Positions 31,194 to 40,050 of a stretch of 61,851 bases of DNA are shown here, one piece after another (the first letter of the stretch is position 1; the number at the start of each line of letters is the position of its first letter). This DNA comes from Sphingomonas sp. (GTDB taxonomy: Bacteria; Pseudomonadota; Alphaproteobacteria; Sphingomonadales; Sphingomonadaceae), in assembly GCF_023266535.1 (NCBI RefSeq), contig NZ_JAHFPY010000003.1, positions 1-61,851 of the forward strand, written 5' to 3'. The notes under the pieces were generated by a model, which had not been told where the DNA came from, did not search any database, and was given only the letters and a program-made list of their open reading frames with translations. The position numbers were made by a program, and so were the translations under genes.

Positions 31194-31889
31194 CTAGTAA
31201 CGGCGAAAGTTGATCCCCCAGGTGTAGTCGCTGCCCAATTCGCTCTGGATCGGCGCGCCTGCATTGTTGGTGGCGGGACTGAAACGCAGCCGTTCGGTCA
31301 GGATGCGACAGGTGGTTGCATCGAGCAGCGGGCTGCCGCTCGATGCGGTAATCCGGCAATTGGCGATGCGGCCGCTGACCAGCACGGTGAAGCGAACGCT
31401 GACGCGGCCCTGCAGGCGATTGCGCAGCGCTTCGCGCGGATAGTCGCCATTCTCGAGGCCGCCGGAAATCCATTGGGCGGCCGATCCACCGCCGCCACGG
31501 CCAGTCCCGGACCCTCCCGCCCCAGGTCCAATGCCCGCGTTGGCCGCGCCGGCGGAAGGCGCAGTGCCGGCTCCGGCGACCGGCGCTGCAGCAACCGGCG
31601 TTATGGCCGGCAGCCTCGGTTGCGGAGCGACGATTTCGGTCGGCTCGGCCTTCTTGCCCGCGGCTCCTTCATCTTCCTTCGCCTTGGCGGTCTTTTCCTG
31701 CGGCAAGGGCTGCGGCTTGGGCAGCTCGTTTATGTCGATGAGGACGGTGGGCGCTTGCTCGGCGATCCGGAACGGCGAATTTTTGGGGATCAGCAGCCCA
31801 GCGCCGATCACGACCGCATAAACCGCGACGACGCCGGCAATGGCCTTGGCCTTGTCGGGACGGGTCGGTTCGGAATGATAACCGGGCAT
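31194..31889 (-). CDS. TonB family energy transducer
   Basis: This 231-aa protein couples the proton motive force to outer-membrane receptors. It has one N-terminal membrane helix (about residues 14-34), a Pro/Lys/Ala-rich periplasmic linker, a Gly-rich stretch and a C-terminal TonB domain (NGDYPREALRNRLQGRVSVR, VSGRIANCRITASSGSPLLD, RLRFSPA). exbB and exbD are not adjacent. It is convergent with the L,D-transpeptidase gene, 10 bp apart. Confidence 0.88.
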   Translation of the reverse strand: MPGYHSEPTRPDKAKAIAGVVAVYAVVIGAGLLIPKNSPFRIAEQAPTVLIDINELPKPQPLPQEKTAKAKEDEGAAGKKAEPTEIVAPQPRLPAITPVAAAPVAGAGTAPSAGAANAGIGPGAGGSGTGRGGGGSAAQWISGGLENGDYPREALRNRLQGRVSVRFTVLVSGRIANCRITASSGSPLLDATTCRILTERLRFSPATNNAGAPIQSELGSDYTWGINFRRY

Positions 31890-31942
31890 GGCGGCCTCAC
31901 AACGCGCCGCGCCGGCCGAAGGGTGCGGTTAGCCGGCCGAAC

Positions 31943-33319
31943 TCATTCAGAACCCGTCCCCCGGACGGGCTCCTCCTTCGTTTCATCCAGCCAGCGCTCG
32001 AGCCACTTGATCGTATAGTCGCCGGACTTGAAGGCGTCGGTGGCGATGATCCGCTGTTGCAGCGGCACCGTTGTCTTCATCCCCTCAACAACGAACTCTT
32101 CCAACGCCCGCTTGAGGCGGCGAATGCAGCTTTCGCGGTCGACGCCATAGACGATCAGCTTGCCGATCATGCTGTCGTAATAGGGCGGTACCTTATAGCC
32201 GGCGTAGAGGCCGCTATCGACGCGGACGTGCATGCCGCCGGGCGCGACATAATTCTTCACCAGGCCGGGAGAGGGAGCGAAGGTCTGCGGATCCTCGGCG
32301 TTGATGCGGCACTCGATCGCATGGCCGTGCAGCTGGACCTGATCCTGTGTCACCGACAGGCCGTCGCCCTGGGCCACGCGAATCTGCTCGGCGACCAGGT
32401 CGATGTCGCTGATCAGCTCGGTCACCGGATGCTCGACCTGCAGCCTTGTGTTCATCTCGATGAAGTAGAATTTGCCGTCCTCGTAGAGGAACTCGATGGT
32501 GCCCGCGCCGCGATAGCCCATTTCGGCCATGGCCTGGGCGACGATTCCGCCCATTTCCGCGCGTTGATCGGCCGAGATGACGGGGGAGGGCGCTTCTTCG
32601 ATCACTTTCTGGTGGCGGCGCTGGATCGAGCAGTCGCGCTCGCCCAAGTGGATAGCCTTGCCATTGCCGTCGCCGAATACCTGGAACTCGATGTGGCGCG
32701 GGTCGCCGAGGTATTTTTCCATGTAAACGGTCGGATCGCCGAAGGCGGCGTTGGCCTCGGACGAGGCCTGTCCCATCAGGCTTGCAAGCTCATCCTCGCT
32801 CGGCACGACTTTCATGCCGCGCCCGCCGCCGCCCGACGCGGCCTTGATCAGCACCGGATAGCCGATTTCGGCGGCGATTTGCTTCGCCTCCGCGACGCTG
32901 TTGAGCGGGCCCGGCGATCCGGGGACCAGCGGCAGGCCGAGCTTCTGGGCGGTATTCTTGGCCTCGATCTTGTCGCCCATGATCCGGATATGCTCGGGCT
33001 TGGGCCCGACCCAGATCAAATTGTGGCTCTCGACGATCTCGGCGAACTGGGCATTCTCCGAAAGGAAACCGTAGCCGGGGTGGATGGCGTCGGCGTGGGT
33101 GATCTCGGCCGCCGAAATAATGTTGGCGATGTTGAGATAGCTGTCCTTGGCCGGCGGCGGGCCGATGCACACCGCTTCGTCGGCGAGGCGAACGTGCATC
33201 GCGTCGGCGTCGGCGGTCGAATGGACCGCCACCGTCTTGATTCCCAGCTCGTGGCAGGCGCGGTGGATGCGCAGGGCAATCTCGCCGCGATTGGCGATCA
33301 AGAGCTTTTGAATGCTCAT
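31943..33319 (-). CDS. accC: Acetyl-CoA carboxylase, biotin carboxylase subunit
   Basis: This 458-aa ATP-grasp enzyme carboxylates biotin on AccB, the first step of fatty acid synthesis. Start motif [21 protein letters not shown], the glycine loop [10 protein letters not shown], the [15 protein letters not shown] block and the active-site [16 protein letters not shown] are all intact. The length is typical. It follows accB by 6 nt in the aroQ-accB-accC operon. Confidence 0.97.
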   Translation of the reverse strand: MSIQKLLIANRGEIALRIHRACHELGIKTVAVHSTADADAMHVRLADEAVCIGPPPAKDSYLNIANIISAAEITHADAIHPGYGFLSENAQFAEIVESHNLIWVGPKPEHIRIMGDKIEAKNTAQKLGLPLVPGSPGPLNSVAEAKQIAAEIGYPVLIKAASGGGGRGMKVVPSEDELASLMGQASSEANAAFGDPTVYMEKYLGDPRHIEFQVFGDGNGKAIHLGERDCSIQRRHQKVIEEAPSPVISADQRAEMGGIVAQAMAEMGYRGAGTIEFLYEDGKFYFIEMNTRLQVEHPVTELISDIDLVAEQIRVAQGDGLSVTQDQVQLHGHAIECRINAEDPQTFAPSPGLVKNYVAPGGMHVRVDSGLYAGYKVPPYYDSMIGKLIVYGVDRESCIRRLKRALEEFVVEGMKTTVPLQQRIIATDAFKSGDYTIKWLERWLDETKEEPVRGTGSE

Positions 33320-33325
33320 GCCAAT

Positions 33326-33802
33326 CTACTCGATGACGACCAGCGGCTGGTCGAACTCGACCGGCTGGGAGTCGCTGATCAGGATCTGCGACACCTTGCC
33401 GCCCTTGGGCGCGGTGATCGGGTTCATCACCTTCATCGCCTCGATGATGAGCAGCGTGTCGCCCTGTTTGACCGGCGAGCCGACGGCGATGAACGGCTTG
33501 GCGCCAGGCTCAGCCGACAGATAAGCGGTGCCGACCATCGGCGACTTGACCGCGTCGACCGGAGCGGCCGGGGCAGACGCTTCGGCCGCGGGCGCAGCAG
33601 CCAAGGGATTGGCGATCGCAGCCGCGGGTGCTGTCGCCGGCGCATAGGACACGACCGGCGCGGACTCGCGCTTGACCTTGATCTTGCGGTCGCCGTCTTC
33701 GACCTCAATCTCGGTCAACTCATTGGCGGACAGCAACTCGGCGAGCTCTTTCACCAGCGCGGTGTCGACGCGCATCGCCTGCTGTTCCTTGTGATCGCCC
33801 AT
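33326..33802 (-). CDS. accB: Acetyl-CoA carboxylase, biotin carboxyl carrier protein
   Basis: This 158-aa carrier has an N-terminal acidic/basic domain ([18 protein letters not shown]), an Ala/Pro-rich linker (about residues 55-85) and the C-terminal biotinyl domain. The biotinylated lysine lies in [14 protein letters not shown] start nine codons later ([11 protein letters not shown], 33775) has a slightly better Shine-Dalgarno. It lies between aroQ and accC. Confidence 0.95.
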   Translation of the reverse strand: MGDHKEQQAMRVDTALVKELAELLSANELTEIEVEDGDRKIKVKRESAPVVSYAPATAPAAAIANPLAAAPAAEASAPAAPVDAVKSPMVGTAYLSAEPGAKPFIAVGSPVKQGDTLLIIEAMKVMNPITAPKGGKVSQILISDSQPVEFDQPLVVIE

Positions 33803-33836
33803 TTCAAAACCCTTTGAATTCCAGCGGCGCTCCCTG

Positions 33837-34277
33837 TCAGAGCCGGGCCGCCGCGTCCAGTGCTAGCGAGTATCCGCGCGCGCCTTCGCCTTTGATCAGC
33901 CGGGTCGCGGCGAGCGCGACAAGATCGGTGTGCCGGAAGGATTCCCGGTCTTCCGGATTGCTGAGATGCACCTCGATCACCGGAGTCGCAATCGCCTTGA
34001 CCGCGTCATGCAGCGCCACCGACGTGTGGCTATAGCCGCCCGGATTGAGGATTACCGCCTTGGCGCCCCTGGCCTGTGCCTCGTGCAGCCAGTCGATCAA
34101 ATGCCCCTCATGGTTCGACTGGCGAATGTCGAGCGTGACGCACAGTTCGCCTGCCTGCTCAATGAGCCGGTCGGCAATGTCATCGAGCGTGTCCGAGCCG
34201 TAGATCTCGGGTTCCCGGCTGCCCAGCAAGTTGAGATTCGGCCCGTTGAGGACGAAGATCAGCGGTGGCGTTGCCAT
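33837..34277 (-). CDS. aroQ: 3-dehydroquinate dehydratase, type II
   Basis: This 146-aa enzyme carries out the third step of the shikimate pathway. Family motifs are [20 protein letters not shown] (with the catalytic Tyr), [15 protein letters not shown] and [15 protein letters not shown] (with the catalytic His). It heads the operon with accB (34-nt gap) and accC, a usual alphaproteobacterial order. Its ribosome-binding site lies inside a hairpin (34282-34298). Confidence 0.96.
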   Translation of the reverse strand: MATPPLIFVLNGPNLNLLGSREPEIYGSDTLDDIADRLIEQAGELCVTLDIRQSNHEGHLIDWLHEAQARGAKAVILNPGGYSHTSVALHDAVKAIATPVIEVHLSNPEDRESFRHTDLVALAATRLIKGEGARGYSLALDAAARL

Positions 34278-34281
34278 GGCG

Positions 34282-34298
34282 AGCCCCTATATGGGGCT
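34282..34298 (-). promoter_or_regulatory. Hairpin sequestering the aroQ ribosome-binding site
   Basis: In the aroQ leader AGCCCC pairs with GGGGCT around the loop AUAUA. The second arm contains the only Shine-Dalgarno (AGGGG), 6 nt before the ATG at 34277. The structure could damp translation of aroQ-accB-accC. Its presence is seen; the regulation is inference. Confidence 0.55.
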
Positions 34299-34316
34299 TT
34301 CTTCAGGCTCACCACC

Positions 34317-34420
34317 CCGCTCGTCCTGAGTAGGGCCTGAGCTTGGCGAAGGCTCATATCGAAGGACGGTCCTTCGATACGCCATTTCGACTTCGCTCAA
34401 TGGCTACTCAGGATGAGCGG
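34317..34420. repeat. Dispersed long inverted-repeat element between aroQ and thiS
   Basis: Outer arms 34317-34333 and 34404-34420 match at 16 of 17 positions; an inner perfect 10-bp stem (34357-34366 with 34370-34379) has a 3-nt loop. The sequence (CCGCTCGTCCTGAGTAG, then ATCGAAGGACGGTCCTTCGAT) is of a type I know as a frequent sphingomonad intergenic repeat. It fills most of the divergent aroQ-thiS spacer. Confidence 0.8.
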
Positions 34421-34435
34421 AGTTGGGGAGTTTGA

Positions 34436-34654
34436 ATGAGTTTGGACGGTACCGCAGGTGTGATGATCAACGGCGAGCACCGCCGGGTGCCCGCCGGTAC
34501 CAGCCTGGCGCAACTGATCGCCGAGGTCGGGCTTGACCCGGTTCGTGTCGCGGTCGAGCGCAATCTGGAGATCGTCCCGCGCTCGACCTTCGGCGAGGTG
34601 ATGGTCGAGGACGGCGATGCCTATGAAATCGTCCATTTCGTGGGAGGCGGTTGA
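34436..34654 (+). CDS. thiS: Sulfur carrier protein ThiS
   Basis: This 72-aa ubiquitin-fold protein carries sulfur as a C-terminal thiocarboxylate for thiazole synthesis. The obligatory C-terminal Gly-Gly (VHFVGGG) is present, as are VMINGEHRRVPAGTSLAQLI and RVAVERNLEIVPRS. The start is preceded by GGAG. Its TGA is followed at once by the GTG of thiG, so the partners are translationally coupled. Confidence 0.95.
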   Translation: MSLDGTAGVMINGEHRRVPAGTSLAQLIAEVGLDPVRVAVERNLEIVPRSTFGEVMVEDGDAYEIVHFVGGG

Positions 34655-35446
34655 GTGAACCTGCAGAATAAGGTTTCCGCGGATACATGGACCGTTGCCG
34701 GCCGCACCTTCTCGTCGCGGCTGATCGTCGGCACCGGAAAATATAAGGATTTCGAGCAGAACGCGGCGGCGGTCGAGGCGTCGGGCGCGGAGATCGTCAC
34801 CGTTGCGGTGCGGCGGGTCAACATCAGCGATCCCAAGCAGCCAATGCTGATGGATTATATCGATCCCAAGAAGATCACTTACCTGCCCAACACGGCCGGC
34901 TGTTTCACCGCCGAGGAAGCGATCCGCACCCTCAGGCTGGCGCGCGAGGCGGGCGGCTGGGAGCTGGTCAAGCTGGAAGTGCTGGGCGAAGCCAAGACGC
35001 TCTATCCCGACATGCGCGAGACGTTGCGCGCGACCGAGACGCTGGCCAAGGAAGGCTTCCAGCCGATGGTCTATTGCGTCGACGATCCGATCGCCGCCAA
35101 GCAGCTGGAAGAGGCGGGCGCGGTGGCGATCATGCCGCTGGGCGCGCCGATCGGCTCGGGCCTCGGTATCCAGAATTTGGTCACCATTCGCCTGATCGTT
35201 GAAGGCGCCAATGTGCCGGTGCTGGTCGATGCCGGGGTCGGCACGGCCAGTGACGCGGCGGTGGCGATGGAACTGGGTTGCGACGGCGTGCTGATGAACA
35301 CCGCGATCGCCGAGGCCAAGGACCCGATCGGGATGGCGCGGGCGATGAAGCTGGCGGTGGAGAGCGGCCGGCTGGCCTATCTGTCCGGGCGCATGGCCAA
35401 GCGGCGTTACGCCGATCCTTCGAGCCCGCTGGCGGGATTAATCTAA
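34655..35446 (+). CDS. thiG: Thiazole synthase ThiG
   Basis: This 263-aa barrel enzyme joins deoxyxylulose 5-phosphate, ThiS thiocarboxylate and dehydroglycine into the thiazole of thiamine. It shows [34 protein letters not shown], the catalytic-lysine region [15 protein letters not shown] and the phosphate loop [10 protein letters not shown]. The start is GTG, directly after the thiS stop. Other thi genes are not in the window. Confidence 0.97.
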   Translation: MNLQNKVSADTWTVAGRTFSSRLIVGTGKYKDFEQNAAAVEASGAEIVTVAVRRVNISDPKQPMLMDYIDPKKITYLPNTAGCFTAEEAIRTLRLAREAGGWELVKLEVLGEAKTLYPDMRETLRATETLAKEGFQPMVYCVDDPIAAKQLEEAGAVAIMPLGAPIGSGLGIQNLVTIRLIVEGANVPVLVDAGVGTASDAAVAMELGCDGVLMNTAIAEAKDPIGMARAMKLAVESGRLAYLSGRMAKRRYADPSSPLAGLI

Positions 35447-35459
35447 GCGAGGACAAGCC

Positions 35460-36248
35460 ATGCGTTTCAGTCACGCCATCATGTTTTGCGCCTTGGTAGC
35501 GAGCGGGTGCCAGGCCGCACCGCACAAGGCCAAGGATTGCCAGGGCTCGGAATGTTCGGTCCCAAGCGAGGCGGCGAAGCCGGTCATGCTCACCGCCTCC
35601 GACGGCGTGAAGGTCCACGGCTCGCTGTATGAGGCGGCGAAGCCCAAGGCCCTGATTTTGCTGTTCCACCAGGCCGGGTCAAGCAAGGACGAATATGCGA
35701 CGATCGCGCCTCGGCTGCGTGATGCCGGCTACAGCGCCCTGGCGATCGACCAACGGTCGGGCGGCGGGCTGTTCGGCACCAACGAGACCGCCAAGGGGCT
35801 CGGCCGCGAGGCGGACTATCTGGAGGCTCGGCCCGACCTGAAGGCGGCGCTCGACTGGGCGCGGCAGCAGAAGTTGCCGATCGTCCTGTGGGGCAGCAGC
35901 TATTCCTCGTCGCTGATTTTCCCGCTGGCGGCGGGCGATCCGGACGGCGTCATCGCGCTGCTATCCTTCTCCCCGGGCGAGTATTTCGACGACAAGCATA
36001 TGATCCGTGCCGCGGCCGCGAAGATTAGCGTGCCGGTGTTCATCGCGTCGACCAACTCGCCGGATGAAGTCAGCGAGGCCGACCCGATCTTGGCGGCGCT
36101 GCCGAAGAATGCCGCCAACGTGCGCTACATCCCCGAACATGGCGTGCATGGATCGTCGACGCTGATCGCCAAGCGAAATCCCGAAGGTGCCGAAGACGGC
36201 TGGCGCGCGGTGCTGGCCTTTCTCGGCAATGTCACTCCGACGAAATAG
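35460..36248 (+). CDS. Alpha/beta-hydrolase family lipoprotein
   Basis: This 262-aa protein starts with a lipoprotein-like signal (MFCALVASGC, Cys17) and has an alpha/beta-hydrolase fold similar to dienelactone hydrolase-like proteins. Visible are LILLFHQAGSSKDEY (oxyanion region), the nucleophile elbow WGSSYSSS and a C-terminal histidine in EHGVHGSS. The usual elbow G-x-S-x-G is GSSYS here. The substrate is unknown. It lies 13 nt after thiG and may be read with it. Confidence 0.78.
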   Translation: MRFSHAIMFCALVASGCQAAPHKAKDCQGSECSVPSEAAKPVMLTASDGVKVHGSLYEAAKPKALILLFHQAGSSKDEYATIAPRLRDAGYSALAIDQRSGGGLFGTNETAKGLGREADYLEARPDLKAALDWARQQKLPIVLWGSSYSSSLIFPLAAGDPDGVIALLSFSPGEYFDDKHMIRAAAAKISVPVFIASTNSPDEVSEADPILAALPKNAANVRYIPEHGVHGSSTLIAKRNPEGAEDGWRAVLAFLGNVTPTK

Positions 36249-36254
36249 GCCGGC

Positions 36255-37061
36255 CTATTTGATCGCCGTCACCAGCCGCGCCGACATCGGCGCGTTGAAC
36301 CCGCTCGGCCCTCCAAACCGGCGCAGGGCAGCCTCGGCCGCGTCGGTCGCTTCGCCGAGCCGGCTGGCATCGATCTGCTCAATGTCCGCGCGCATCGGCG
36401 TGCCCTGGACCAGGGCGATCGCCGCGTCGCGCGCCGACGGTGCGTGACTTGTCAGCTCGACCGTTTCGATCTCGATATCGGTGAAGCCGGCGTCGAGCAG
36501 GTCCTGCTCGATCTGTCCGATATCATGGTAACGGAACGGCACGCGCTCGTAGAAACGCAGCTCTTCGCCCGGAAACAGTTCGGCGACCGCGCGGCCCGCG
36601 GTCATGGTGGCGAGGTTGCGCTCGACCTGGTCCCAGATGACCAGCATGTAGCGGCCGTTTTCGCGGAGCACGCGATGGGCCTCGCTGTTGCCGCGAACCT
36701 TGTCCGGGAAAAACATCACCCCGAACTGGCAGACGACCAGGTCGAAGCTGGCGTCGGGGAAGGGCAGGGACTGCGCGTCGGCGACTTCGAACTGGACGCG
36801 ATCACTGCTGACGCGCCGCGCTGCCTGCTCAAGCATCGGTTCATTGAGGTCGGTGGCAATGATTTCCGCGTCCGGAACGGCCTCGCTCAAGGCAGCGGTC
36901 ACGACGCCGGTCCCCGCTGCCGTTTCGAGGATTTTCAGGGGGCCGTATTGCGCGGCCCGCTTGGCGACCAGCCGCGCATAGGGCTCAAACACCAATGGCA
37001 CCATGTAACGGTCGTAGATGGCCGGGATCGACCCGGCGAACACGGTATCGGCAGCAGTCAT
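36255..37061 (-). CDS. Class I SAM-dependent methyltransferase
   Basis: This 268-aa UbiE-like methyltransferase has motif I LKILETAAGTGVVTAALSE, the acidic EIIATDLNEPMLEQA, motif ADAQSLPFPDASFDLVVCQFG and NGRYMLVIWD. The substrate cannot be told from sequence. It is convergent with the hydrolase gene and divergent from the pcm gene, so it stands as a single-gene unit. Confidence 0.85.
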   Translation of the reverse strand: MTAADTVFAGSIPAIYDRYMVPLVFEPYARLVAKRAAQYGPLKILETAAGTGVVTAALSEAVPDAEIIATDLNEPMLEQAARRVSSDRVQFEVADAQSLPFPDASFDLVVCQFGVMFFPDKVRGNSEAHRVLRENGRYMLVIWDQVERNLATMTAGRAVAELFPGEELRFYERVPFRYHDIGQIEQDLLDAGFTDIEIETVELTSHAPSARDAAIALVQGTPMRADIEQIDASRLGEATDAAEAALRRFGGPSGFNAPMSARLVTAIK

Positions 37062-37141
37062 TCGCTCTCCTAACGCCCCGCCGGAGCCCCTAGCAGGAAC
37101 GTTGCGCCAAGCCCAAGAGTTTGCATGGCTGGAGGGACTCG

Positions 37142-37792
37142 ATGGGCGACTTCACCGCGCTTCGCGAGGAAATGATCGAGCAGCAGATCGCGGCTCGCGG
37201 GCTCGATGACCCGGCGCTGCTGGCGGCGTTCCGGGCCGTGCCACGAGAGGAATTCGTCAGCGCCGACTATGCCCAATATGCCTATCAGGATTCGCCGCTG
37301 CCGATCGAAAGCGGGCAGACCATCAGCCAGCCATATATTGTCGCGCTGACCATCTATGCGGCCGGCATCAAGGCGGGCGACAAGGTGCTCGAGGTCGGCG
37401 CCGGCTCGGGCTACGCGGCGGCGGTGATCGGCCAGATCGCAGGCGAGGTGATCGCCATCGAACGGCACCACAAGCTGGTTGAGGCCGCGCAGGAGCGGAT
37501 GGCTCGCCTCGGTTACGACAACGTCTGCATCGTCGAGGGCGACGGCACGCTCGGCTGGCCGGAAGAAGCGCCGTTCGACGCGATTGTCGCCGCGGCGAGC
37601 GGCAGCCATGTCCCGCCAAGCTGGATCGCGCAGCTGAAGCCTGGCGGGCGCATCGTCATGCCGCTGGGCGAACCGCACGGCGTCCAGTCGCTGGTCAAGG
37701 TGACCAAGGCGCTCGACGGGACGCTCAAGCTCGAGGATCTTGGCGGCGTACGCTTCGTGCCGCTGATCGGTGCAGAGGGTTTCGCGCCCTAG
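37142..37792 (+). CDS. pcm: Protein-L-isoaspartate O-methyltransferase
   Basis: This 216-aa enzyme methylates isoaspartate in damaged proteins for repair. The family sequences VPREEFVSADYAQYAYQDSP, SGQTISQPYIVALTI, VLEVGAGSGYAAAVIGQ and IVAAASGSHVPPSWIAQLKP are present. The ATG at 37142 is preceded by GGAGGG at proper spacing; an open frame extends 7 codons upstream without support. Its stop overlaps that of the convergent acetyltransferase by 4 bp. Confidence 0.93.
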   Translation: MGDFTALREEMIEQQIAARGLDDPALLAAFRAVPREEFVSADYAQYAYQDSPLPIESGQTISQPYIVALTIYAAGIKAGDKVLEVGAGSGYAAAVIGQIAGEVIAIERHHKLVEAAQERMARLGYDNVCIVEGDGTLGWPEEAPFDAIVAAASGSHVPPSWIAQLKPGGRIVMPLGEPHGVQSLVKVTKALDGTLKLEDLGGVRFVPLIGAEGFAP

Positions 37793-38277
37793 CTCAGCTT
37801 CTTTTCGAACCAGTGGTGGGCATAGGGCTCGTCGTTGAATGGCGGGACCTCAGTATAGCCGCTGCTGCGATAGAGTTGCTGCGCTTCCGTCAGTGATTCC
37901 TGGGTTTCCAGGCGGACGATCCGATAGCCGACCTCTCGGGCGCGATGTTCAAGTTCGTGAAGCAGCCGCCGGCCTAGCCCGAGGCCGCGCACGGTTCGCG
38001 AAATCCACATCCGCTTGATGTAGGCGGCTTCCGGCGAAATGGATTTGAAGCCGCCGCAACCAACCGGCTCGCCATCAAGCCGAACGACGATGAAGGTGCC
38101 GTGCGGGGGCGCGAATTCATCGAGTGTCGGCGCAGAGCTATTGGCGGGATCGAAGCCACCTTCGAAGCGCTCTGCTAGTTCGCGGAAATAGTGCGACAGG
38201 CAAAATACGGCGACCGCGCTGGTTGGCGGGACCTCTACGATCTCGATCGTTGGGTTCGCCATGGCGCTATCCGTCAC
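37789..38277 (-). CDS. GNAT family N-acetyltransferase
   Basis: This 162-aa protein is a GCN5-type acetyltransferase. Motif A is KRMWISRTVRGLGLGRRLLHELEHRARE (the acetyl-CoA loop lies in RGLGLGRRLL), followed by VRLETQESLTEAQQLYRSSGY. The substrate is unknown. It starts at GTG 38277 overlapping the stop of the upstream TPP-enzyme gene (GTGA); an ATG five codons later (38262) is the alternative. Confidence 0.85.
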   Translation of the reverse strand: MTDSAMANPTIEIVEVPPTSAVAVFCLSHYFRELAERFEGGFDPANSSAPTLDEFAPPHGTFIVVRLDGEPVGCGGFKSISPEAAYIKRMWISRTVRGLGLGRRLLHELEHRAREVGYRIVRLETQESLTEAQQLYRSSGYTEVPPFNDEPYAHHWFEKKLS

Positions 38278-39932
38278 CTTGCCTTTGCGTGCAGCCCGCT
38301 AATCGTCGTCTGGTTGGTAATGACCTCGACGTCGGTGACGCAGTGGAGCAGGCGGATGCCCTTGCGCTCCATCGCCCGGGCGAGGGCGGGGGCGAACTGA
38401 TCGGTCGCCTCAATCCGTTCCGCCCAGCCGCCATAGGCCTCGGCCAGCTTGGCGAAGTCGGGATTGGCGAGTTCCGTCGCGCTGATCCGCTTGGGATAGT
38501 CGCGCTCCTGGTGCATGCGGATGGTGCCATAGGCCCCATTGTCGACCAGGATGACAAGCAGGTCGGCGCCATATTGGGCCGCCGTCGCCAGTTCCTGCCC
38601 GTTCATCAGGAAATCGCCGTCGCCGGCGACGCACACCACCGGCCGGTCCTTGAAGCGGAGCGCGGCAGCGACCGAGGCGGGCAGGCCATAGCCCATCGTC
38701 CCGCTGGTCGGCGCAAGCTGGGTCGGCATCACGCCATAATGCCAATAGCGGTGCCACCAGCCGGAGAAATTGCCGGCGCCGTTGCAGATGATCGTGTTGT
38801 CAGGGAGCGCATCGCGCATCGCCTTGACGCACGGCCCGAGGTCGAGCGCCACGCCCTCGCGTGGGCTCGGCTCGCTCCATTCGAGCCACTCCTTGTGCGC
38901 TTCCTCGCCGTCCTTGAACCGGACCAGGTCGGGATCGGCCCAATCGGCCGCCATTTCGGCGAACTCGCCCATGTCGGCGCAGATCGGCAGGTCGGCCTTG
39001 AACACCCGGCCGAGCTCGTTGGGATCGGGGTGGACATGGACCAGCAGCTGGTCGGGGTGGTCGGGCGTGACCAGCTTGTAGCCGTCGGTGGTGGATTCGC
39101 CGAGCCGGGCACCGACCACCAGCAACAGGTCTGCCTCGCGGATGCGTTGCTGCAGCCTGGGGTTGGGGCCGTAGCCCAGCTGGCCGGCATAGACGGCGCT
39201 GTCGTTGTCGATTGCGTCCTGGCGGCGGAAAGCGGCGGCGGTCGGGATGCCGTAGCGATAGGCAAAGGTGGCGAAGTGATGCGCCGCGTCGCGGTCCCAT
39301 CCGGCGCCGCCGATAATCGCCACCGGATTGGTCGCGTCCTTCAAGAGGCCAAACATGGCGTCCATCGCGCCGGCGCAGGGCGGCTGGGCGATCGGCGCGA
39401 TCTTCGGCCGGTCGAGGGTCTCGACCTCGTCGCGCAGCATGTCTTCCGGGATGGCCAGCACGACCGGCCCGGGCCGGCCGGCGGTGGCGACGCGCCAGGC
39501 GCGGGCAACATATTCGGGGATGCGCCGGGCATCGTCGATCCGCGCCGCCCATTTGGCTACGGGACCGAAGAAGGCGGCCATGTCGACTTCCTGGAAGCCC
39601 TCGCGGTCGCGGTCGGCGCGATCGAGGTCGCCGACAAACAGGATCATCGGGGTCGAATCCTGGAAGGCGACATGAACCCCGGCGCTGGCATTGGTTGCGC
39701 CTGGGCCGCGGGTGACGAAGGCAACACCGGGCTTACCGGTCATCTTGCCGTCGGCGTCGGCCATGTAACTGACCCCGCCTTCCTGGCGGCAGACCACCAC
39801 GTCGATTTCCGGTGCGTCGTGGAACGCGTCCAATACGGCGAGGAAGCTTTCCCCGGGCACGGTGAAGATGCGGTCGCAGCCCTGGATCTTGAGCTGCTCG
39901 ACAAGGATCTGGCCGCCTGTGCGTGTCGTCAT
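38274..39932 (-). CDS. Thiamine pyrophosphate-dependent enzyme (acetolactate synthase large-subunit-like)
   Basis: This 552-aa protein has the three-domain build of the acetohydroxyacid synthase/benzoylformate decarboxylase family: an N-terminal TPP-partner domain with Glu51 (VVVCRQEGGVSYMADA), a central domain (VAIIGGAGWDRDAA) and a C-terminal TPP domain (VVCVAGDGDFLMNGQEL, VDNGAYGTI). No small subunit gene is present, so it is probably not the biosynthetic acetolactate synthase; oxalyl- or 2-oxoacid decarboxylase roles are possible. The ATG at 39932 begins the family sequence. It is co-transcribed with the acetyltransferase. Confidence 0.85.
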   Translation of the reverse strand: MTTRTGGQILVEQLKIQGCDRIFTVPGESFLAVLDAFHDAPEIDVVVCRQEGGVSYMADADGKMTGKPGVAFVTRGPGATNASAGVHVAFQDSTPMILFVGDLDRADRDREGFQEVDMAAFFGPVAKWAARIDDARRIPEYVARAWRVATAGRPGPVVLAIPEDMLRDEVETLDRPKIAPIAQPPCAGAMDAMFGLLKDATNPVAIIGGAGWDRDAAHHFATFAYRYGIPTAAAFRRQDAIDNDSAVYAGQLGYGPNPRLQQRIREADLLLVVGARLGESTTDGYKLVTPDHPDQLLVHVHPDPNELGRVFKADLPICADMGEFAEMAADWADPDLVRFKDGEEAHKEWLEWSEPSPREGVALDLGPCVKAMRDALPDNTIICNGAGNFSGWWHRYWHYGVMPTQLAPTSGTMGYGLPASVAAALRFKDRPVVCVAGDGDFLMNGQELATAAQYGADLLVILVDNGAYGTIRMHQERDYPKRISATELANPDFAKLAEAYGGWAERIEATDQFAPALARAMERKGIRLLHCVTDVEVITNQTTISGLHAKAR

Positions 39933-40050
39933 GGCGACGCGCCTTAGCCTCTCAATCCGGCGTTGTGGAGTGCCCGCTTGCTTTGCCATCTCATTCGGGC
40001 CAGACGAGCGGCGGGGTACGGCGCTTAAATCCCGAATGACGGGGGCGCAT

